Shown piece after piece: positions 11,773 to 23,800 of a stretch of 64,000 nt of DNA (within the stretch, counting starts at the first letter, position 1; each line of letters opens with the position of its first letter). A program made the position numbers and the translations under genes. The stretch covers positions 799,001 through 863,000 of the forward strand of contig JAZGUH010000378.1 of the NCBI GenBank assembly GCA_037893225.1, read 5' to 3'. Below the pieces are notes generated by a model. It was not told the DNA's origin and did not search any database. It saw nothing but the letters and a program-made list of their open reading frames with translations. This DNA is from Hippasteria phrygiana (lineage: Eukaryota; Echinodermata; Asteroidea; Valvatida; Goniasteridae).

Positions 11773-12260
11773 TCAAACAATCCACAAGGGAAACTGACTA
11801 CATGTAGGTAATTTGAATACATTTTCAAAGTGAACAAAGAAACCTGGCAGGAGCGGGATTTGAGCCTGCGACCTCCGGAATACCGTACTGGTGCTCTACC
11901 AACTAAACTATATATCTTGCCCTACAATGTACATGTATGTTGGCGGTCTTCCAAACTGTCTTTGTTCAGGGGGCGCTAGTTGTATCCTCACTGAGTGATC
12001 CCCACAATGTCGCTTCCCAGGTTGTATCCTAAAGTTGGGGTGTGATCCCTGGCTATACGGCATTCTGGGTTTATGACTTCTGACTAGCGCCCCTCGAACA
12101 AAGGCACAGTTGACAATTTGGGAGACTGCCAACATAGGGCAAGATTTAGCTCAGTTGTACACAGAGGTCGCAGGTTCAAATCCCACTCCTGCCAGTTTTC
12201 TTTATTCACTTTGAAAATATTCAAAATTACCTAGTCAGTTTCCCTTGTGGTTTGTTTGAC
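11773..12260. mobile_element. Palindromic element with tRNA-like sequence in both arms
   Basis: The left arm starts ATCAAACAATCCACAAGGGA and the right arm ends with its near complement TCCCTTGTGGTTTGTTTGAC. Each arm contains a tRNA-like segment: minus strand at 11844-11922 (box-B-like region inside GGAGCGGGATTTGAGCCTGC) and plus strand at 12139-12196 (TAGCTCAGTTG, GGTTCAAATCC). The centre also pairs (GGGGGCGCTAGT with ACTAGCGCCCC), leaving an asymmetric core near 11985-12075. Partial relatives occur throughout the DENND6 introns. It could be a fold-back transposon that captured a tRNA gene, or two tRNA-SINEs joined head to head. Confidence 0.8.
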
Positions 12261-12313
12261 GGTAACTCAGTTTTGTGAAATTTGAGGACAACTTTTGTCT
12301 GCAAAATGTCGTA

Positions 12314-12707
12314 TAAGGTTTACTTTAATTTCCCCCTCCCCCCAAAAAAATAAAAACTAATAAATAAAACAAATTGGTCAGGAAAATAACCTCGATAACA
12401 GTCTAAACATGTGGTTCAACTTAATATTCAAGATTTTGTGTCAGAAAAATCTGTAAAAATGAGACAGAAATCAACACACACATGTGAACACTTGGTTGGA
12501 GCATGGAGGAAGGAACCTTCCTCCATGGTTGGAGTGACCGTACACTGTGCCAACACAGTAAACAAAGTTTTCTTCTTCCGTAGGCCTACTTAATGACTAA
12601 AGTCACAAAATGAAAGGATGTGCCAATTGTTTATACAATGTGTTTTTCCCCATGATTTTGTTGTTCTTAACCGATTTTGGTGGGGGTATTAAAGTAAACT
12701 CTTTCCC
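12314..12707. mobile_element. MITE with TTTACTTTAAT ends (copy 1)
   Basis: Left GGTTTACTTTAATTTCCCC and right GGGGGTATTAAAGTAAACTC are inverted. The interior shares CTAAACATGTG and GAGGCAGAAATCAAC-like words with 19530-19763, 27328-27690 and 42554-42953. Confidence 0.8.
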
Positions 12708-12734
12708 AGAATTCAGCACGGTAACTTTAGTATT

Positions 12735-13010
12735 AACTATTGCCTTTTCTAACATTTGGACATGATCTGGCGATAGTAGGGTCCAAGGCAAGTCCCTGCA
12801 TTGAAGCGGTTATTCCATAAAAATGTCTGAAGACCAAATAGAAACATCAGATTTCACCCTAAAAACGGGCACCCAACAACTAGATACACCACCTGAGATA
12901 GAAGTGGAGTTCTAGGATTAAGATGGAGGTACTATGGTTCATTTACAATCCGGATGAAAGTGAAATTTCCCGTTAAATTCCGAGGCACCCGCAGCGATAT
13001 AGTCTATTTT
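12735..13010 (-). repeat. Inverted repeat partner flanking DENND6 exon 1 (upstream)
   Basis: Contains ACATTTGGACATGATCTGGC, GATACACCACCTGAG and GGCACCCGCAGCGATATA, which recur in reverse complement at 15360-15625 on the other side of exon 1. Confidence 0.8.
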
Positions 13011-14718
13011 TTTTTTTAATACATTATTTCAAACGGGACGGGACTCCTGTGCAGCACGCATGATTCTATAACCGTAGAGAAGTTTTGGGGCCTGTCTATT
13101 CGCTTGTAAACAAAGACAACATCCACTTGCGCAGCGCGTTATAAAGTAGTGAACCAGTTTCATGTAGGACTGTACATGTACATATGCATGGTCGAATATC
13201 CAGCAGCACAATGACATGTGCTGCTGGGTATGCGATGACTTTTTCCACCATGCATTCCAAAATGACTTTTTCAACCTCTATTGACATCATTTTTAAAAAA
13301 ATTGAACAGTTTGTTGCGGTAGAAAATTTTCTTACGCGCTTTAAGGCAGTTGCCATGTGAACGCGGTTTTGCCTGTTTACTGTGCGTCGCGGTGACCGCC
13401 ATCTTTAATTTCGCATTGCGTTTTGTCGTCTTCATCATCGCTTTTAATACCCGAACATTTCCCTCAGAAACTAAAACCCTACCCTTTATCTACGGCATAC
13501 CTGTTGGTTTGTAATATCGCTAACTAGTTTGGCAATTCCAATAACCGTAAACATATAAGAGAATGAAGGAGACAGTTTATGTTTCGGAACTTAGGGCTAC
13601 CTCAATATTTTACGATGATACAGGCAGGAAAAGTCACTCTGTTTGCTAAGATATCATGTTTAATATGAGCAAGCTAAATTTTGTGGAAAGAGGGCAGGGT
13701 TTTGATTTATGAGGGAAATTATGGGGTAAAACGGCAACATCTCTGACTGCAAAAAAAGGTAGGCCTGAAAGTCACATTTTTTTTGAGAGTGCGTTTCAAA
13801 ATTAGGCCTACAAAGTACAAGTACAAGTTACAACAAACATGAGTTAATCTGAAGAAAAAAATACTGCTTTAGCCTGCAAAAGTCACTTTGGTATTGTAAA
13901 GTCATCTGCAAAAGTCAGTTTTGAACGGAACTCGTGAAAAAAATTGAGGTGTCCTAAAGGTAATGATTACCAGATTTGTTCCCCCTAGTTATAGGGAAAA
14001 GGGCTACACAATCGCCGTGACAAGATTCCAACCCATACATTCACACACAGCTAGACTTTAATAGTGTGTACTGTAGGCCTAATAAAGTAAACTATAAACT
14101 TACCTTGAAAAATCAAGGTGGTATTTAATTTAAGGACCATTGAGGGTGTGTTCTTATTTCACCATGTTTTACTTTAAAATTACAAAAACAAGTTGTATGT
14201 GTAAACGCAAAACACCTTACCAACTACAGCTGTAAACGACAGAGCTCCTCACTGCAATGTTTGCATCACCAATCCTGCAAAAGGGGAGCAAAATTAGAGC
14301 GGTGGTTTCACCACAATCCCTTGTCCACGGCCTCGAACGCGCTGCAAATACATGCGCCGAGATAGATGTAGCTTGGAATACAGAGTTTCAGGGGCTTAGG
14401 GTTCTTTTGTAGGACAGGGTCGACTGTTCATGCATGTTATAAAAGACTCACCGACGAGACTGCTCGTCAAGCTATGATAAAAATACCGGAAATCAGAAGA
14501 AAAGGACTATACCAAACTTTTGTGGGGGTGGTGTAGGAGTTTGTTGAAAATTTATACAACCAAACAACAGAGGGGGTAGTTGTGATTTCATGAAGCGCGC
14601 TGGCGCTAGTAGTAAGTACAATGTATGGTGGTGACAAATGTGTACATACAATGTAATGTACACATCGAGTGCACGTACAATGTACGTAAGATCCGATACG
14701 AGGAGGTGATGCACAGCA

Positions 14719-14907
14719 ATGGCGACGAGCGAAGGTTCCAACGATCGGTTGCGATCGTCAATCAGCAGCCACGGCAGTATGGACGGATCGGGGATGAAAC
14801 AAGAACCTTTTCGTTCCAAGGCAATCTTGCCTTGGGATAGACTATCCAACTGGCTGCATTGCGTTTGTGTTGTAACGTTTGATTTGGAGTTAGGACAAGC
14901 CTTGGAG
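14719..14907 (+). CDS. DENND6: DENND6 exon 1 (start)
   Basis: Encodes residues 1-63. The first 36 residues ([14 protein letters not shown] and a Ser/Gly/Lys-rich run) are poorly conserved, as in other DENND6 N-termini; then [19 protein letters not shown] starts the u-DENN module. The ATG sits in the context CAGCAATGG, with G at +4, and is the only ATG giving the expected N-terminal length. The donor is TTGGAG|GTAAAA, phase 0. Confidence 0.95.
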
Positions 14908-17900
14908 GTAAAACGTGGTAATTGGGAATCCATGTATTGTACTTGTGTAGCCTATTTTATATCTTGGTTGATCTGTTTTAAATATGAAGACTTCAGGCGC
15001 AAAAGCCGCTAAATGCCACTTCTCAGAAAAATAAAATAACGATATCAAGTGAAAGTGCTTTCACTTGATATCGTTATCTCATTTTTCTGGAAAGTGCCGT
15101 TTGTTAGACTTTTAGAGGCTTTTGGCGTTGCGCCTGAAGTCTTCATAATCATATACTTCTACTTCTAGCAGGGGGGGGGGGGGGGGGGGGGGGGGATGAG
15201 TTAATTTTAACTTATTTGGGGTATTCAGACTCCATAATCCCTTCTGATTATCATACATGTGTATCAGTCCGAGTAACTTGGGCCCTCGTCACGCTGTAAT
15301 GTATTAAGATCAGTTGAGAAGTCAAAGTGAAGTTGAAAATGTATATGTAAAAACACAAGCCGATATATCGCTGCGGGTGCCTCTCTGAATTGAACGGTAA
15401 ATTTCACTTTTTATCAGGATGGTAAGTGAACCTTAGTACCTCCACTTAATCATGGAACTCCACTTGTTCCTCAGGTGGTGTATCTAGTATTTTGGTGTTC
15501 GTTTTAAGGGTGAAATGGGATGTTTTTGTTGGGTCTTCAGACAAATTAAATTAATTCTTAGTCGAAGGCATACATCAACCTTGGACCCTACCATCGCCAG
15601 ATCATGTCCAAATGTTAAAAAAGGCGATAGAGGGTCCAAGTTACTCGGACTACATGTGTATCTGGTGTAATTTTTTGTGATTTATAATTTTGATTGTATC
15701 TAGCCTGCAAATTTATTTATTGAGGAAGGTATTCATGCTTGTTCCTCGGCCCTGGCCAAGGGCAAGGCAAGACACATGACCCCACCCATCAGTGATATTG
15801 GCACCCTCATGAGACTTGTACTAACCAAGAACAATTTGTCCTTCCTAGGTAAACACTATGTACAGGTACATGGTACAGCCATGGGCACTCGCATGTCCCC
15901 CTCCTTTGCATGTCTCTTCATGGGCGACCTCGAAGAGCGCATGCTTGCCTCAGCACCATGTCGCCCCTGGATCTGGTGGAGATATATTGATGATGTATTT
16001 TTCATCTGGACCAGTGATCAGGACAGTCTGGTGACTTTCATTAATCACATTAATTCCTTCCACAGGACCATCAAGTTCACATCAGAGTATTCAGTTCATC
16101 AGACCAACTTCCTGGATGTCACCATCCGCAAGGAAGACAACTCGGTAACCACTGATCTGTATTCTAAACCCACAGACACCCACCAGTACCTCCATTCCTC
16201 CAGCTGTAACCCCAGCCAAATGTAGCATTCAGCCAGGCACTCAGACTCAGAAGGATTTGTTCTAATGATTCTGACTTTTCCCATCATGTACAGATACTGA
16301 AGAATAACTTGGTTGCCAGGGGCCATAGCTCCCGCCAAGTTCAACGTGCTATCGCCAGAGCCAAATCTATCACCAGAGATTTGGCTCTCAAGGAAAAGGC
16401 ACCCAGCACTAATGCCGACCCCAAGATTCCCTTGGTCACCACCTTTCATCCAAGTCTCCCTCCCCTTCATACATGTACTTCAGATCGCCTTGCCCGTGCC
16501 GTCCCTGACAACCCAGTATTGGCTTATAGGCGCCCCCGTAGGTAATCTACGAGACCTGATTGTTCGAGCCAAGGTCCACACCTTGGATGCATCCCCTCCC
16601 ACACAGCATGGTACTTTTAAGTGCAACTCCATATGTGTTGTTTGCCAGACTCACATGCAGGAGTCTGACTCCTTTTCTGGCCATTCATCTGGCACTACTC
16701 ACAGAACCAATGGTAACATTACTTGCAACACCTTTAATGTCATATCTCATTTCTTGCAGGGTTTGTGGAATCCAGTATGTCGGGGAGACCAAATGAACAC
16801 GCTCAAAAAGCATTTCTATGGCCATCGATCAACTGTGAACACCAAGAAAATGGACACCCCTGTTGGTCACCACTTCAACTTGCCTAACCATTCCATTTCT
16901 GATATGATTCTACAGGGCATAGAATCACTTGGCCACCGCAAGGACTCAGTTCGCCTCAGCAGGGAGAAAGTGTGGATGAAACATCTTCGGACTATTCAAC
17001 CACATGGTCTCAACATCCAGGAAGGAAATGATTAACTCTAAATTTTCCCCCCATTGTCATTTGTTTACAGATAATCCTCCTGGCATACACTCTTGGGGTT
17101 TCTTGCCCACTTGGATGTCTTTCCCTTTCCCGTTAAGCCTTGCCACATCCCTCTGTTCCTTCCATTGCCCAATTACCACCTCCAATTTCCCCCCTTTTAC
17201 CACACTCCTTTGTTCCCCTTCCCCAGCTTCATCCCTCTTTCATCCTTACCCTTACCACACTCCTTTGTTCCTTGCTATCCCTTCCCTCTCTGTACTCCGT
17301 TTGATGTTCACCCACTGCCACTCTCCTTTGGTCCATAATCATGATAATCTCTCTTTTGCGTTTCTCCACCCATCCCCTCTTGCATACATGTGTTCCCAAC
17401 AATTTGTTTCGTGTACACTGTCATTTGCCTTTGAGAAAGAACTTGCTTAAGTTGAAACGTAAGGCCAGCTAATTTTTTGATTTTACAAATTTATTGAAGC
17501 ACAATGTCAATTTAAAAACTTAATTGTTTTATTTATATTTTAAATTTTCCTATATTTTAGTAGTACATGTAGGATATTTTGTTTTTAATGTTGGGACCTG
17601 AATGGAAATAAGCCTGTAAAATTGGCTTTTTGGGCTATTCCGGGTTATTATCAACTCTTTCGTATTGATTGTGTTTACTCAATATTTTAGTTCTTGTTTG
17701 TTCATGTTGTTGTTCAGTTGAAATTATCCTGAATAAATCAATCATGATTTTATTTACCGCGATGACCGCCGACTGTGTAGAATAGAATGATTCACTGCAC
17801 ACATATACACTAACTATCCAGCCTTCAAGTTCAATGCACAAAAAGTATACTGTACGCGTGGAGCAAGCTTGACTCCTGTGACTGAGTGACGCTCAATCTC

Positions 17901-20783
17901 TGCTGCAATGTGGGCATACTTGGAAACCGGCTCTGAGTGCTGGAATCGGCTCTGATAGACCTGGGTACAGGTACAAATTAAATACCCAGCTCCGAACGAG
18001 TAATGGATCTACCGGGCTTAAGTTCGATCTAGCCACACCCTAGAGTAATTGTGCCATTCAATACATTTATTATTCATGGTACAGGGCCAGTATCGGATCA
18101 GTGCTCGGCCTCGGGACCGCAAAGAGCGGTTTGTGATGCGTGTGTGAGTGGTTTCCCCACCAATGTTTTGACTATAGCCAGAGTGAATGTCCCGAGCCTT
18201 CACGTGATTGAATTGGAGCCGATTCTCGGCTCTGGGTTTTTTGCACAGAGAATGGGGAATTTACTCTGGAACCGATTCTTTTGGAGACGGAACCGATTCT
18301 TTTGGAACCGGAACCGAGCAGAGTGCGTACCTGGTTCTTGAAAAAACTGGACTCGTGGTTGCGGTTCCCATATTGGGACCGGGTAGAACCGGGGAACCGT
18401 TAGAACCGTGAGAACCAACCAATCCTAGTGAGGAGTATCCATGCCTATGGTGGTCATACATGTACACGTATGTATACGTACGTGTAAAACAAAATCAGTG
18501 TAGTATGGTGGCCCTGAAGGGACATCACACATCGCAGATTTCTTTGCAGATATTTGCGAATTGTGATGTCACACATTTGTGATGTGATCAAGCAAAATCA
18601 GTCTGAAGTAGGCCCTGGTCAATTTTGGGATTTTTAAATATTCATTTGTAGCGTACTTCAAGCTCCATATTAGTGTAAACCATATGTGAATATGACCTTT
18701 GGTACAACACTGGCACATTAAAAAGAATGAAACTGAGAAAATCAAGTTTAAAGTTTTAACTTACAGTACTTTAACTGAGTCATTTTTAAATAGCACATTT
18801 ATAATACATGTCATATTTTCAAGTGAAAGAAGAATGTTTTTCCCTTCTGTTTTTGTAAAAAAGTCAATTTTGATTTTTCCACTACGAACATATTTTAGCT
18901 CATCTCAAAACAAGGATTGTCAAGTTCCGACTGATTTTGCTTGATCGCATCACATTTTATCACAACTTTGTGGATATTTTTGATGTCGCCCATTTTAATG
19001 CAAATTTCTTTGCAAATTTTGTTGCATAGTTTGCATAATTGTACCGTGGCTATTTTTTGATGAACCTGGCTAAAGATAGCCACGGATTCGGCCGCGGATT
19101 CAAATGTGCGATACTGCAAAGAAATTTGTGATAAAACCTGCGACATCACAAAAATCAGCAAAGAAATTTGTGATGTGTGATGCTACCATAGTGTAGCCTT
19201 GTCATAGGGGGTTTTTGAAACCCTGGCTTCGTCTCCGTCTTCGGCTTTGTCTCCGACATCTGAATAATTGAGAAGCAAACCAAATGTAAATATTCTATTT
19301 TTTGCTTTCATAATCAACCGAATAAATTTTCCTGAAGCAGAACATTCACCAAAATTTAGAATATTTCCATTTGGTTTGCTTATCAGTTATTCAGAAGTTC
19401 GAGACAAAGCCAAAGCCAAGACGAAGCCAGGGTTTCGAAAAACCCATAGATTGTAACTTGAACTTGGGGGGGGGGGATGGAGGGAGGGGTGACGGAGGGA
19501 GGGGTGGAGGTGCACAGGAGGACACAATTTGGAAGATTTTACTTTAATATCCCTTCCAAAGTCAGTCAGGATCAGCAAAATCCTGGAAAATAACCAATCC
19601 TCCTTGATAACAACTGTCTAAACATGTGGCACGACCTGTTACATATTTCAGATTAATGTCACCAAAATCCGTAAGAAATGAGGCAGAAATCAATGGATGG
19701 ATATTTTCCAAGATTTTGCTGTTCGTGACCGATTTTGGTGGGGTATGAAAGTAGAATATTTCCGCCAGCTGATTTTGGGGGCAGTTTTCTTTCATATGCA
19801 TCAACATGATCAAAATGTCTCGTGCCTAAAATTTACATTTACTGTCATGACTGTACATGTAGATGAGGTTTAGTTAGTGACTAAAGGTACCAAATTTTTG
19901 CTTTGTAATTTGAGTGTTCTTAATTCTCACGTTAATGCTTACTGATGCTAAAATTTGTACAATCTGTATGGCAAGGTTTTGCTTTCATCTTGCCAGTCTT
20001 GTGCCAGCTGGTGTAGATGCCTAATTTGCATAAGAAAAGAGTCTTGCAGACTAAACTCCTCCCCTTCTCACAAGCTGTCGTGGTTTGAGTGCTGGGACTG
20101 CAGTGTCCTTAGTACTAGTCCTCTAGTCCGGGCTGCATTTTTCAATTCCATGTACATGTACAATGTATGATGTACATGTATACATTTGTATATTAGGGCG
20201 GTCAGGTTGGTGTAGTGGTTCTTTCCTCACCTTCCACCTCTGGTGACCCTGGTTCGATTCCCACCAGGTACACTATGTGGGTTGGGTTTTCAGTCCCTAC
20301 CTGATTGCGTGGGTTTTCCCCAGGAATAATTGTTCTGGGGTTTTCCTCCCGCTACTAAAACTGAAATTTCCTTCGGCATCTTCTCTCAATCAAAGCTGGG
20401 CCCTGAGGGAGAACAGTGCATTCGCACTGATCAGGCTACCCAGGATAAATAAGAGATAAATAAAATGTATGTGGTACCTAATGGGACAAACGATCCCAAA
20501 ACAAGTACTTAATAAACGGCATGTGAGCTAAATGTAGTTCCATACGTGCATGTACCTTCACATCATTCACTGGGGAAGCGGAGGGGAGAGGGAATGGGCT
20601 TGAACTTTCATCTGGTCTGCTGGTCATTACCACAAGGGGAGGGATTTACATTGTATGGCTGCACACAAGACCATTTGCCATTTGTTGGCTGTTTTGGAAA
20701 CTTTTCCAAAACAGCCCTTGTTTTCGTTAAGATTTTTTTTTTGGCTGTTTTGGAAACTTTTCCAAAACAGCCCTTGTTTTCGT

Positions 20784-20822
<39 letters not shown>

Positions 20823-23800
20823 TGTGCTTCTTTTTCAGTCAAATGCCCATAGCATTTGTACACGTTTTCTTTCTTACTGGCACTTTGGCTACTTTTATGC
20901 TGCCGATTGGCTTTAAACTTGGCAGACACTTAGACTAACTGCTCAGAATGTATGCCGCACATTTACGTCATGATGACGTCATCACGTGATTTTTTATGAA
21001 TTTTTGAAATTTCAAAATCGTAAAATTCTTTTCAATATATCTAGCGAACAAAACAAGATATTTTCAAAATTCTTTTTGTTACAGCTTTGGTAGGTCTCAA
21101 AGATATGCCCTAAAAAAGAAAAAAATGTGTGACGTCATGATGACATCATCAAAAATGTGCTTTTTTAAAACACATATAAGAATAGGTCCGATCGTCATGA
21201 AAATTGGTGGGTAGGTAGATACTGGCACTAGGATGCAAAATCCAAAGTGACGTCATGATGACGTCATCACGTGATTTGTTATGAATTTTTGACATTTTGA
21301 AAATCGTAACATTCTTTTAAATATATCTGGCAAACAAAACAAGATATTTTCAAAATTCTTTTTGTTATAGCTTTGGTAGGTCTCAAAGATATGCCCTAAA
21401 AAGGAAAAAAAATTGTGACGTCATGATGACATCATCAAAAATGTGCTTTTTTAAAACACATATAAGGAAAGGTCCGATCGTCATGCAAATTGGTGGGTAG
21501 GTAGATACTGGTACTAGGATGCAAAATCCAAAGTGACATCATGATGACGTCATCACGTGATTTGTTATGAATTTTTGAAATTTTGAAATCGTAACATTCT
21601 TTTAAATATATCTCGCAAACAAAACAAGAGATTTTCAAAATTCTTTTTGATACAGCTTTTGGTATGTCTCAAAGATATGCCCTAAAAGGCGAAAATTGTG
21701 TGACGTCATAATGACGTCATCAATTTTTTTTTTTAACGCATGTAAGGGTCGGTCCAATTAAAAATGTATACATTTAATTTTTCTCTACCTAATTCAACAA
21801 TTTCGTGATCGTGGCTCATTCAAGTATTAAGAAATAACAGGCATCTAAAAAATTGTGACCAAATTCAATATAACACAAAGGAATTCTGGGAAGGACAGAA
21901 ACCATGGCTTTCATGTGGCATGCTGTCTATAAAGAGTTGATCTCTAGTCTTTTTTTCAAGTCGTAGGCAGATACTTACACCAACTGCTCAGAATGTGCAC
22001 CGAACTTTTAGGTCATGATGACGTCATCACATGTCACGTGACGTCATCTTAAAGGGGCATTTTTGGAAACCATATATCTACAAAAGTACAAGTCACATTA
22101 AGTTAAAACGTGGTATTTAGTTATGCCAGCATGTGTTAGATAAAAATGTATGTGACGTCATGGTGACGTCATGATGACGTCATCGGCAAATTTTCTATGA
22201 TTTTTTTCATTTTTGAAATTTCATTTAAATCACATAATTTTACACAAAAAAACAAAACAGCCCTGTGTTTGTCCACAAACACTGCACCAGATGTCTAGTT
22301 TCTTTTTTTTTTTTTTTTTTTTTTCTTTTTCAGACTTTTTGCCCATAGCGTTTGTACACGATTTCTTTCTGCCAGGCACTTTGGCTACTTTTATGCAGCC
22401 GATTGCCTTTAAACTTAACAGACACTCAGACCAACTGCTCAGAATGCATGCCGAACTTTTACGTCATGATGACGTCATCACGTGATTTTTTATGAATTTT
22501 TTAAATTTTGAAAATCGTAACATTCATTAAATTATATCTAGCGAACAAAACAAGATATTTTCAAAATTCTTTTTCTTATAGCTTTGGTATGTCTCAAAGA
22601 TATGCCTTAAAAAGCGAAAATTGTGTGACGTCATGATGACGTCATCAAAAATGCTTTTTTTTTTTAACGCATGTAAGGGTCAATCTGATTACAAAAATGT
22701 ATATATTGAATTTTGCTGTACCCAATTCCAAAATTTCATGATCGTGGCTCACTCAAGTAAGAAATAACAGCCATTTCAAAATTTAGACCAAATTCAATAT
22801 AACACAAAGGAATTCTGGGACGGGCAGATAACCATGGCTATTATGTGCTTGCTGTTTATAAAAGGGGTTGATTTCTAGTCTTTTTTCAAGTCGCTAAATT
22901 TTTGAAGTTTTAAAATCGTAACATTCTTTTCAATATATCTAGCGAACAAAACAAGATATTTTCAAAATTATTTTTGTTACAGCTTTGGTATGTCTCAAAG
23001 ATATGCCATAAAAAGCGAAAATTGTGTGACGTCATGATGACGTCATAAAAAAAATTATTTTTTCAAGTCGCTAGAATATTGCACATAGCATTTGTAAACG
23101 TTTTCTTTCTTACCGGCCACTTTGGCTACTTTTAAACTTAGCAGACACTTACACCAACTGCTCACAATGTTTGCCGAACTTTTACGTCATGATGACGTCA
23201 TCACATGTCACGTGACGTCATCTTAAAGGGGCATTTTTTCGAAGCCATATATCTACAAAAGTACAAGTCCGATTAAGTTGAAACGTAATATCTAGGTATG
23301 CCAACGGGTGTTATAGATGAACATTGACATGATGTTATGATGACGTCATCACATGTCACGTGACGTCATCTTAAAGGGGCAGTTTTCGAAGCCATATATC
23401 TACAAAAGTACAAGTCCGATTCAGTTGGAACGTAAGGTATGCCACCTGGTGTTATAGATGAAAATTGACATGACGTTATGATCAAGTCATAACATGTCAC
23501 GTGGTGTCATCTTAAAGGGGCACTCGCTAGATTATTGCCTATAGCATTTGTACACGTTTTCTTTCTTACCGGCACTTTGGGTACTTTTAAACTTGGCAGA
23601 CACTTAGACTAACTGCTCACAAGGTGTGCCGAACTTTTACCTATTGATGACGTCATGACATGCCACGTGACGTCATCTTAAAGGGGCAGTTTTTGAAGCC
23701 ATATATCTACAAAAGTACAAATTCGATTAAGTTGAAAGTAATATCTAGGTAGCCCAGTAGGTTTATAGCTGAAAATTGACATGACATTATCATAATTGAT

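Larger units (their letters stand above)
10933..14718. other. Head-to-head intergenic region between laminin beta and DENND6
   Basis: The two genes diverge from here, with start codons about 3.8 kb apart. It contains the tRNA-bearing palindrome (11773-12260), a MITE (12314-12707) and half of an inverted repeat pair (12735-13010). At 13397-13409 there is a CCGCCATCTTT motif resembling a YY1 site. Between 13010 and 14640 no gene or repeat was recognised. There is no convincing TATA box at either gene; the transcription starts cannot be placed from sequence alone. Confidence 0.6.

Noticed and set aside
15776..16225. An intact reverse transcriptase gene
   Set aside because: Only the C-terminal RT half is present, and the continuing sequence is split by a stop and several frameshifts; it is a transposon relic.
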